Assembly: GCF_900199185.1 (NCBI RefSeq)
Contig: NZ_OBMI01000004.1
Location: forward strand, 1 to 64,000
Direction of reading: 5' to 3'
DNA from: Sphingomonas guangdongensis
GTDB lineage: Bacteria > Pseudomonadota > Alphaproteobacteria > Sphingomonadales > Sphingomonadaceae
DNA: 64,000 nt
In this document: positions 34,507 through 41,121 of the stretch, piece after piece
Layout of the letters: each line of letters starts with the position of its first letter
Numbering within the stretch: position 1 is the stretch's first letter
Notes under the pieces: model-generated
What the model was told of the DNA's origin: nothing
Databases searched by the model: none
The model's input: only the letters and a program-made list of their open reading frames with translations
Made by a program: the position numbers and the translations under genes

Positions 34507-35602
34507 TGCCGAAGTCCCCGTAGGTGAGCGCCAGCGCGTTCTTGACGGCGAGAGCGATGCGCTCCTCCGCCAGGATCGCGACCAGGTTGCGGGTGAAGAA
34601 GTCGGCGTGCTCGGTCGACACCTCCACGCGCGGGGTCCAGCGGTCGTAGAGCGTCGCCGCGGCGCGGAAGTCGCCGACCAGGAACTTGTCGACCGTCATG
34701 GAAGTGGTCGCCACCACCGGTAGGCCGAACAGCACCGCGGGCACGTTCGCGCCCGGGTCGCCGAGCAGGTACTTGCCGTCGCCGTCCTTCAGCAGGCGGA
34801 TGCGCATCCAGTCGCTCGGGTGCATCACAATCCCGGTGGGCGTGTAATCCGCCAGGGTCGTCTGCAGGATCGCCAGCGCGATCTGATCGAGCATGTTGGG
34901 GCTCGTGACCGTCACCGGCGCCGAGTAGGCGGTCGCGTTTGTGATGAGGCCGCTCAGGTTCTCGCCCGTGCCGTCACCCATGAGGATCTGCGCATCCTCC
35001 TTGAGCGCCAGGCCGTGCAGCAGCTCGCTGTCGATGATGCCCTTGAGCTGCGGCACATCCTCGAGGATCTGGCGCGAGGCCGGCACCCAGTGGGCGATCA
35101 CCTTGGGCGTGAGCGAGGTGAGCGTGAACGCATAGGCGCTCTCCGGCTTCAGGTTGCCCTCCGCCACCGTGTTCGCCGCGTTCGTGCGGGTGGTCTGCTT
35201 CGGGTACTCGATCGAGCCGGTGCTGATCTGCACGACGGGGAGCAGGTTGCGGACCATCAGGCGGCGCTGCGGCAGCGTCACCAGCCCATCGCGGTAGGGC
35301 TCGCTCAGCGCGCCCGCCGAGTTGCTGGCGGTGGTGAGCGTCTGCTTCACTTCCATGCGGAAGCGGCCGGGGCGCGAGTGATCGTCGGCGAACGACTTCA
35401 GCTCGGGCGCGCTCGAGAACTGCTCGCCCCACGTTTCGACGTGGCTGCCGTCCGACCCGCGGTAGGCATCGGCCTTCTGCGCCAGCTCAAGTGCGATCGC
35501 CTCAGCCGTCTTGGCCGCGACCAGCGCCTCCTGCACGTCCTTGCCCAGGACGCTAAACTGCTTCTCCACCGCGTCGGTGAAGTCCTTCGTCAGCATGTTC
35601 AT
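34496..35602 (-). CDS. HK97-family phage major capsid protein
   Basis: 368 residues from ATG 35602 in an ATGA overlap with the protease stop. A helical scaffold-like delta region (about 1-75) is followed by the HK97 fold: R-M-V-R-N-L-L-P-V, Y-P-K-Q-T-T-R-T-N-A-A, S-R-Q-I-L-E-D-V-P, I-L-M-G-D-G-T-G-E-N-L-S-G, and E-R-I-A-L-A-V-K-N-A-L-A at the end. The reading frame is intact. The gene order protease then capsid is standard. Confidence 0.95.
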   Translation of the reverse strand: MNMLTKDFTDAVEKQFSVLGKDVQEALVAAKTAEAIALELAQKADAYRGSDGSHVETWGEQFSSAPELKSFADDHSRPGRFRMEVKQTLTTASNSAGALSEPYRDGLVTLPQRRLMVRNLLPVVQISTGSIEYPKQTTRTNAANTVAEGNLKPESAYAFTLTSLTPKVIAHWVPASRQILEDVPQLKGIIDSELLHGLALKEDAQILMGDGTGENLSGLITNATAYSAPVTVTSPNMLDQIALAILQTTLADYTPTGIVMHPSDWMRIRLLKDGDGKYLLGDPGANVPAVLFGLPVVATTSMTVDKFLVGDFRAAATLYDRWTPRVEVSTEHADFFTRNLVAILAEERIALAVKNALALTYGDFGNVA

Positions 35603-36303
35603 CGGTTCAAGTCCCTCGTCTCGGCGAGGCGACGCGCCTCGCTCTGTGGATTCCAGAAAGGTTCGCTCTGCTTGGTCGCCATGTTGCGGATGCGCGCAGC
35701 GGAGGCGTCGAGCACCGCCTTGGCCGCCGCGTCCGCCTCGTTGCTGTTGTTGATCGTGCGCCAGGCCGCGGACGCCGCCGCCTTCGCCTGCCGGCTGGAA
35801 AGGCCGCCCTCGCGCAGCATGTCTTCGATGTCGCGAGCGCCAGCGATCGACTTGACCGCGGCGACGTGCGTCTTCGGGTTGCTCGGAATTGTGACGAGGC
35901 TGCCCTCCATCAGGTCGACCTCGATCAGCTCCGCGCCGCCGGTCTGCTGCAGGGGGTTCGCCCGCTTGGTGGTGAAGCCGATCGAGAGGCCGGTGAGCGC
36001 GCCCGCCTTCGCCAGCGCGTATGCTTCCCGCGCGTCGGTCGCGGCAAGCGTCATCTCGCCGGCGACGTACAGGCCCTCCGCCGTCTCCTTCCACGACTTC
36101 CAGGCGCCGATCGGCCGGCGCATGTCGTGGTGGAGCAGCATGGGGAGCGGCCGCTCGCCCCGCCCGGCAAGCGACTTGGTGAAGGCGCCAGGGCGCACCG
36201 TGTCGCCGTGACTGTCGATGTTGTTGAACCCGCTCAGCAGCCCTTCGATGTGGCCGCTATCGTTCAGCGATTTGATGTTCAGCGGGGAAGCCGCGAAGTC
36301 CAT
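35599..36303 (-). CDS. HK97-family prohead protease
   Basis: 234 residues from ATG 36303, with AAGG upstream. G-L-L-S-G-F-N-N-I-D and M-L-L-H-H-D carry the catalytic histidine; L-T-G-L-S-I-G-F carries the serine; E-V-D-L-M-E-G-S-L-V-T follows. It cleaves the capsid delta domain during maturation. Portal and terminase genes, normally directly upstream, are absent; replication genes follow instead. Confidence 0.94.
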   Translation of the reverse strand: MDFAASPLNIKSLNDSGHIEGLLSGFNNIDSHGDTVRPGAFTKSLAGRGERPLPMLLHHDMRRPIGAWKSWKETAEGLYVAGEMTLAATDAREAYALAKAGALTGLSIGFTTKRANPLQQTGGAELIEVDLMEGSLVTIPSNPKTHVAAVKSIAGARDIEDMLREGGLSSRQAKAAASAAWRTINNSNEADAAAKAVLDASAARIRNMATKQSEPFWNPQSEARRLAETRDLNR

Positions 36304-36438
36304 AAGGCGCACCTTAGCTGTCGTGGGAGACTGGTCCCGGATCAGCCAATCGGCGCCCATCGCAGGCGGGATGATTGGTGTTTCGCGCCCATCGCAGGCG
36401 GTCAACGGGACGTAGCATAGCGGAACAGAGCGGGAATC

Positions 36439-36687
36439 TCAATCCCCCAGTTTGAACCCCATCTCGCCGCCGGCCGCGATAGCCGCCTGCTTCGCGAGCC
36501 CGTAGAAGTAAGCGGACACCGTTGCGGTGTTGCTGGCCTGGCCGATCAGGTCGGCGATCAGCGCCGCCGCGCCGGCGACGATCTCGGCCGATCCGAAGCC
36601 TTCGCGGGAGAGGCGCTGCGCTGTTTCCATGAACTCGGCATGTGCGAGGGCGCTGCGCGTGATCTGCTGGTCGGTCGGCTTGGTCAT
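36439..36687 (-). CDS. Small hypothetical phage protein
   Basis: 82 residues from ATG 36687. Mainly alpha-helical by eye (F-M-E-T-A-Q-R-L-S-R-E-G-F, then alanine-rich A-G-A-A-A-L-I-A-D-L-I-G). No family recognised. It sits between the protease and replication genes. Confidence 0.5.
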   Translation of the reverse strand: MTKPTDQQITRSALAHAEFMETAQRLSREGFGSAEIVAGAAALIADLIGQASNTATVSAYFYGLAKQAAIAAGGEMGFKLGD

Positions 36688-36805
36688 GTGGATCTCCTGT
36701 GGTCTCGCGCGGGCGCGCGCGGGGGCGAGAAACTGTGTTTGCGATTGAAGAGAGGAGGGGCGTCGGTCCTGCCGGGGCGAGGCTGCAAACTTTGATCCCC
36801 CCCCT

Positions 36806-37012
36806 TCACTGCACCCGGTCCACGGTGTGCCAGCCGGTGCGGGCGCTCAGCCGCTCGGCATAGGTCAGGGCCTCGCGGTGGCTCAGGAAGTCCTGCGGCA
36901 TCGTCGACATGTCCGCTGGATCGCGAGGGAACACAGCGACGCGGAACGATCCGTCGAGCCGAGCTGTCACTGCTATGCTGGTCAGGCGAGGCGAGGGGGT
37001 GCGCCGGGTCAT
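36806..37012 (-). CDS. Small hypothetical phage protein
   Basis: 68 residues from ATG 37012. A short strand (L-T-S-I-A-V-T-A-R-L-D-G-S-F-R-V-A-V-F) and a C-terminal helix (H-R-E-A-L-T-Y-A-E-R-L-S-A) suggest a small beta-alpha domain. An upstream in-frame ATG at 37090 is possible but adds only basic, unstructured sequence. Function unknown. Confidence 0.45.
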   Translation of the reverse strand: MTRRTPSPRLTSIAVTARLDGSFRVAVFPRDPADMSTMPQDFLSHREALTYAERLSARTGWHTVDRVQ

Positions 37013-37086
37013 GCGGCTCTCCGATGTAGCGAAACTAATTGAGCGCGAATGTGGGCGTCGGTGTCCGAGGTTACGGCTGCGGACTT

Positions 37087-38445
37087 TCATCCTCCCCCCA
37101 CGTCCGTCGGCGCGTCGTTGACGTACAGCCGAAGGGATGGCGGGGGGCCGTCAGCGGCCCCGCCTTCCCCTACGTAGTAGGGAGGGGGTGAGTGCGTGCA
37201 GGTTGGTGCAGGCTCGTCTCTCAGGGCGGCGACAGTTTCGGTGCGCTCGCGTGCAAGGGTTTGTGCGGGGGTTGGTGCAAGGGTTGGTGCAAGCGCCAGA
37301 CCCGTCACCCACGCCCGATTGTCGCGCTGATAAACGCGCTCGCCGTTGCGGATTGTGCCCAGGTGCAGCAGTCTTTCGAGTGCTGCCGCAAAGCCTGCTT
37401 CAGAGACGCCCTTGCCGATCGTCATGGCCGCGAACACGCGCGGAGCGTAGTTGGACGCGGTGCGGTTAGGCGACGTCGCACGCCGTTCCTCCGTGGCCTT
37501 CTCCAGGCAGGCGAGGAACCGCTCGTTCTCGTGCCCGGCCTGGATGTTGGCGGCGATCTCCGCGCGCTGATCGTCGGGCAGATCGGCGTCCCGCACGAAC
37601 GCCCACTGGTGCCAGCGGAAGGCGATCTCATCGCCGCTCGACGCATAGTTGCTCTTGCTCTTGCGCAGCACGCGAGCGTCGCGGTCGAGCGCATCCTTGG
37701 GCCGCTCCATGAACCAGCGTTGCCGGACGTGCGCGCTCCAGCCGGTCGAGCCTGAGAACTCCGATCCTTCTGTTTTCGCCGGGTGAGCGAGTGCGATCAC
37801 GGTCGCGTCGCAGTCGATCGCCATGCGGTCGAGCGCCGAGCAGAACGCCGCGACGTCGCGCCGCGCGTTCTCGTTGCCCGCGAACAGGTGCGCCACGTTG
37901 TCGAGTGCGATCAGACCGGCGCCGTGCTGCTTCGCGGCGGCGGTGATCCCGTCGAACACGGGAGACAGCTGAAAGCGCCCCTCACCGTCGAGGGCGCCGA
38001 GCGCCGTGTCGGTGTGGCCGGCCAGCGACGACAGGGCGGCAGGCGCCGCCAGCCTGTTGATCCCGACGGCCTCGTTGATGGGCTGCTGCCGGCGGTGCAG
38101 CTCGTCGTCGCTGTCCTCGCACGTCACGTAGAGCGTCGGGACCTGCACAGTCTCGAGCCCCAGGAACCGCTTTCCGGCCGCCACAGCCGTCACCAGCTGC
38201 TGTGCGAGCAGCGACTTGCCGACGCCCGCCTCGCCTACGAACAGGCACCCGGTGCCGCGCGCCAGCCATCCTGGCACGATCCAGCGCCGCTCTGGCGGCT
38301 CGGCGCTCCAGCGCGTCGTGTCGATGATCGGCAGCGTCCACCGTTCGGCTTTCGCCGCGGTCGATCGACCCAAATAATCAGCGCCGGCGATCGCGCGGCG
38401 GACCGCTTCGCCTCCGTGCTCGCGCTCGACGTCCTCGAAGTCCAC
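37087..38445 (-). CDS. AAA ATPase, RepA-like (AAA_25)
   Basis: 452 residues from ATG 38445. W-I-V-P-G-W-L-A-R-G precedes Walker A G-E-A-G-V-G-K-S-L (about 71-79); L-I-A-L-D-N-V is Walker B, and V-I-A-L-A-H-P-A is the sensor region. The RepA/RecA-like hexameric helicase of plasmids and phages has this layout; it would unwind the element's origin. The C-terminal 70 residues are proline-rich and poorly conserved-looking. Confidence 0.85.
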   Translation of the reverse strand: MDFEDVEREHGGEAVRRAIAGADYLGRSTAAKAERWTLPIIDTTRWSAEPPERRWIVPGWLARGTGCLFVGEAGVGKSLLAQQLVTAVAAGKRFLGLETVQVPTLYVTCEDSDDELHRRQQPINEAVGINRLAAPAALSSLAGHTDTALGALDGEGRFQLSPVFDGITAAAKQHGAGLIALDNVAHLFAGNENARRDVAAFCSALDRMAIDCDATVIALAHPAKTEGSEFSGSTGWSAHVRQRWFMERPKDALDRDARVLRKSKSNYASSGDEIAFRWHQWAFVRDADLPDDQRAEIAANIQAGHENERFLACLEKATEERRATSPNRTASNYAPRVFAAMTIGKGVSEAGFAAALERLLHLGTIRNGERVYQRDNRAWVTGLALAPTLAPTPAQTLARERTETVAALRDEPAPTCTHSPPPYYVGEGGAADGPPPSLRLYVNDAPTDVGGG

Positions 38446-38448
38446 GCG

Positions 38449-38673
38449 TCAGCATTCCACGCAAAGAACAGTGCCGCCGATCTCGGAGCTGACATTGCTC
38501 AGGAAGGCTTGGCGCGCGCGGCGGTAGCGGCGCAGCATCTGGCCTCGCAGCGCATCAGGCATCTGCGGCTTCCAGTCTGCTTCGATCTCGCCGCCAGCGT
38601 ACCGGAACGCCACGGTGAAGCCCGCGCCGATCGGTTGCGGCGCCTGGTCGACGAAGGGGTAGCTCGGGAGCAC
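38449..38673 (-). CDS. Small hypothetical phage protein
   Basis: 74 residues from GTG 38673, sharing one base with the stop of the AlpA-like gene. G-F-T-V-A-F-R-Y-A-G-G-E-I-E-A-D-W opens a strand pair, and R-G-Q-M-L-R-R-Y-R-R-A-R forms a basic helix. Commonly such genes lie between excisionase and primase/helicase genes; role unknown. Confidence 0.55.
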   Translation of the reverse strand: MLPSYPFVDQAPQPIGAGFTVAFRYAGGEIEADWKPQMPDALRGQMLRRYRRARQAFLSNVSSEIGGTVLCVEC

Positions 38674-38849
38674 TAGGCCGCCGACGTGAAGGCGCGCTCA
38701 AGCTCGCTCTTGCGAAAGAAGAGCATCCGACCTTTGCGAACAACGGGCAGGTGGCCCTCTTCAACCAATCGATAGACCTGGCGAGGCCGAAGTCCCAGGA
38801 ACTCCGCGGCCGCATCAGCCCCGGTCAGCAGATCTTCAGTGAGCGTCAT
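38673..38849 (-). CDS. AlpA/excisionase-like helix-turn-helix protein
   Basis: 58 residues from ATG 38849. A-A-E-F-L-G-L-R-P-R-Q-V-Y-R-L-V-E-E-G-H-L-P-style winged helix (MerR/AlpA type) followed by V-R-K-G-R-M-L-F-F-R-K-S-E-L. It may act as recombination directionality factor for the integrase, or as an activator. First gene of the leftward replication operon. Confidence 0.85.
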   Translation of the reverse strand: MTLTEDLLTGADAAAEFLGLRPRQVYRLVEEGHLPVVRKGRMLFFRKSELERAFTSAA

Positions 38850-38863
38850 CGCGCGCCTCCGAC

Positions 38864-38877
38864 AAGGATTAATCCTT
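38864..38877. promoter_or_regulatory. 14-bp perfect palindrome between divergent promoters
   Basis: AAGGATTAATCCTT lies 15 bases upstream of the AlpA-like start and 57 bases upstream of the rightward gene. The region is AT-rich. It is a probable operator; a second, gapped pair (ATAAG ... CTTAT) lies at 38918-38935 around the rightward start. Confidence 0.55.
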
Positions 38878-38933
38878 ATCCTGCTCGTATTCCGATTGAT
38901 TACCGTCAAGAGCAAAGATAAGCGTTTAGCCTT

Positions 38934-39581
38934 ATGGAGCAGGCACCCCCGTCCTTTACGCTGCAGTATAGTGCGGTTGAGGCCCTTTTGGCGGAGCTGC
39001 ACGCCATCTCGCCAACTGGCCGAACGGCGCTTCGGGCGAGGCTGAAGCACCTTAAGCGGCTCGGGTTCCCCGACGGTGTGAATACGGGAAGCGGGCGGCC
39101 TGCCGGGTACGGGATCGGACCGCTGCTATCGTTGCTGATCGCCTTTGACCTGCTGCAGCTGGGGCTCACGCCTGAACGCGCAATTGGCCTGCTGCGATCT
39201 GACGGGTACGTCGTAGTGCAGGCCGCCGGCTTCTGCAGCCGGCATTTGACCCGAGAGCGGACGGTCGACGACAAGGACGACTTCTACCTTGCCTTTGATC
39301 CGACGGTGCTCGCCGACCTGTCTAATCCGGGAAGCTCGGGCGAGCTGGATGATCCGGTGCTGCGCAAAGTGCTCTGCGGCGCATCGGCTTACGTGCTGAG
39401 CGAAGTTGGAAAGGGCGGCCGGCGCTGGGTGATCCTCAACCTCACGCACCTGATCTGGGAAGCTGCGGTGCGCCTGGAGCTAACCGGCGTGACCACCATC
39501 GCAGCTTTCGCAGACGCGCTGCTGGCGTGGGCCGCATCATTCGATTGGAGGGTGGCAGATGGCATCGATCCGGAAGCGTAG
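38934..39581 (+). CDS. Hypothetical protein, possible element regulator
   Basis: 215 residues from ATG 38934. The N-terminus (T-G-R-T-A-L-R-A-R-L-K-H-L-K-R-L-G-F-P) looks like a winged-helix segment, followed by a G-R-P-A-G-Y-G turn and a hydrophobic helix with L-L-S-L-L-I-A-F-D-L-L-Q-L-G-L. It overlaps integrase by 23 bases and is divergent from the AlpA-like gene, the place of a repressor or a regulator of integration. No firm family. Confidence 0.55.
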   Translation: MEQAPPSFTLQYSAVEALLAELHAISPTGRTALRARLKHLKRLGFPDGVNTGSGRPAGYGIGPLLSLLIAFDLLQLGLTPERAIGLLRSDGYVVVQAAGFCSRHLTRERTVDDKDDFYLAFDPTVLADLSNPGSSGELDDPVLRKVLCGASAYVLSEVGKGGRRWVILNLTHLIWEAAVRLELTGVTTIAAFADALLAWAASFDWRVADGIDPEA

Positions 39582-40686
39582 CTGGACCGGCGCTGATGGC
39601 GCAGCGAACACGGCCTGGCTGGTCGACTACCGTGACAGCGCGGGCAAGCGACGCGCGAAGCAGTTTGCCCGAAAGCGCGACGCGGAGGCATGGGCAACCC
39701 AGGCGAGCTGGCACGTCTCGCAGGGCACGCACACGCCGGACTCGCAGTCGATCACGGTCGCGAAGGCCTGCGAGCTTTGGATCGAGCGAGCGGTCGCCGA
39801 CGGGCTCGAGGAAAGCACGCTGCAGGGCTACCGTGCCCGCGCGCGCCTCCACATCTGCCCGCTGATCGGCGAGGAGAAGCTTAGCCGCCTGACGCGCCCC
39901 CATGTCGAGGCGTTCGCCGACACGATCGTCGAGACGCGCGGCAAGGCGATGGCCGTCATGATCTTGCGCGCGCTCAGCTCCGCGATCGGCGAGGCGCAGC
40001 GCCGCGGACTGGTAGCTCAGAACGTGGCCGCTGGCGTGCGGGTGAAGCGGGCGAAGCGCGATCGTGAGCGCGTCGAGATACCCACGAAGGATGAGTTGCG
40101 GGCGATCCTGAAGGCCGCATCCGATCGCGAGCGGCCGCTGGTCATGACGGCGGTGTTCACGGGCCTACGCGCGTCCGAGCTGCGCGGCCTGCGCTGGAGC
40201 GACGTCGACCTGAAGGCCGGCCGCCTCACGGTGTCGCAGCGCGCGGACGCCTTCAACGTCATCGGTTCGCCGAAGTCCGCCGCCGGCCGCCGCGCCATCC
40301 CGTTGCCGGCGCCGCTGGTTGCCGAGCTGAAGCGGTGGAAGCTCGCTTGCCCGGTGTCCGAGCTCGGCCTCGCTTTCCCGAATGGCGTTGGCAGGATCGA
40401 GACGCATTCTAACTTGCTCCAGCGCATGTTCGGGCCGCTGCAGGTGCGCGCTGGTGTGATTGAACTGGACGGGGAGGGCGCGCCGACCTGGCGCTATGGC
40501 TTCCACGCGCTCCGCCATGCCGCTGCGTCGATGTGGATCGAGCGCGGCACCGATCCTAAGCGAATCCAGACGTGGCTCGGGCACGCGTCCATCCAGCTTA
40601 CGTTCGACACATACGGCCACCTATTCGAGGCGGCAGCGACTGACGCGGCGGTCGTGTCGGCTATCGCCGCGGAGCTGATCGGCTAG
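39559..40686 (+). CDS. Tyrosine-type integrase
   Basis: 375 residues from ATG 39559. An AP2-like/arm-binding N-terminus, a SAM-like core-binding domain (about 65-165), and the catalytic domain: T-G-L-R-A-S-E-L carries the first arginine, H-A-L-R-H-A-A-A the H-x-x-R, and L-G-H-A-S-I-Q-L-T-F-D-T-Y-G-H the H and nucleophilic Y. It ends 59 bases before the right attachment repeat and should catalyse integration into tRNA-Thr. Confidence 0.95.
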   Translation: MASIRKRSWTGADGAANTAWLVDYRDSAGKRRAKQFARKRDAEAWATQASWHVSQGTHTPDSQSITVAKACELWIERAVADGLEESTLQGYRARARLHICPLIGEEKLSRLTRPHVEAFADTIVETRGKAMAVMILRALSSAIGEAQRRGLVAQNVAAGVRVKRAKRDRERVEIPTKDELRAILKAASDRERPLVMTAVFTGLRASELRGLRWSDVDLKAGRLTVSQRADAFNVIGSPKSAAGRRAIPLPAPLVAELKRWKLACPVSELGLAFPNGVGRIETHSNLLQRMFGPLQVRAGVIELDGEGAPTWRYGFHALRHAAASMWIERGTDPKRIQTWLGHASIQLTFDTYGHLFEAAATDAAVVSAIAAELIG

Positions 40687-40745
40687 TCAGACGCAACACT
40701 GGTGCAACATGACCGCCGAAAGTGGCGGAAAGCCGTGCCTTTAGG

Positions 40746-40795
40746 CGCATTCGTAATGCGGGGGTCACAGGTTCGAGTCCTGTAGGCGGCACCAC
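40746..40795 (+). repeat. Right attachment repeat (tRNA-Thr 3' copy)
   Basis: Fifty bases identical to 30078-30127; the D arm and 5' acceptor are absent, so this is not a tRNA gene. An imperfect inverted repeat (CGATCA ... TGATCG with GGCACC/GGTGC inside) follows at 40799-40834. Confidence 0.95.
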
Positions 40796-41121
40796 TTCCG
40801 ATCAAGAGAGGGCACCATGGGTGCTTGGTGATCGGGTTCGCCATTGGCGGCGTTTCCTGACGACCCGATTGGGCCGCTGATCGTGATCTGATCCGGGTAC
40901 CACCACTTTGGCGTGAGTCGCTTCAGCAGCTCGAGCCCGGACATGCCCGGCAGCTGTAGGTCCAGCAGCACGACGCCGGGCTCCAGCTCGTCGGCACCCC
41001 CGACGAATGCCTCTGCCGTCGCGAATGCCTGCGCGATCCGGGACCCTGACGAGCTCACCAGCTCACGCAAGTCGACCCGCACATCGGCGTCGTCGTCGAT
41101 GGTGGAGACGAACTCGATCAT
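40765..41121 (-). pseudogene. Receiver-domain protein truncated at the element's right end
   Basis: From ATG 41121 (ATGA overlap with the EAL gene stop) the frame encodes a REC start: acidic pocket I-D-D-D (9-11), phospho-acceptor in V-L-L-D-L-Q-L-P-G (D54), then L-L-K-R-L-T-P at about residue 70. Past that point the conserved T and K parts are missing; the frame runs through unrelated sequence and the antisense of the tRNA repeat (C-R-L-Q-D-S-N-L) to a stop at 40765. A REC domain needs about 120 residues, so this is a broken gene. It was the third gene of the H-NOX operon. Confidence 0.72.

Larger units (their letters stand above)
30078..40795. mobile_element. Integrated prophage-derived element in tRNA-Thr
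   Basis: About 10.7 kb between two identical 50-bp copies of the tRNA-Thr 3' part. From left: a small gene with a structured leader, three unknown cargo genes, phage tail remnants, capsid and prohead protease, replication ATPase, AlpA-like factor, a divergent regulator, and a tyrosine integrase beside the right repeat. Terminase, portal, head-tail connectors, tape measure and lysis genes are missing. The left cargo zone looks less GC-rich than the flanks. It may be a decayed prophage or a satellite that uses a helper phage; the stump of a tail gene favours deletion from a larger HK97-type phage. Confidence 0.92.

Noticed and set aside
36439-38445. Portal or terminase hidden between protease and replication genes
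   Set aside because: The frames in this stretch encode two small proteins and one AAA ATPase with no portal or terminase motifs, and there is no room for a second large gene.
40746-40795. A second tRNA-Thr gene
   Set aside because: Only the 3' part from the anticodon stem is present; the D arm and 5' acceptor strand are missing, so it is an attachment-site copy.
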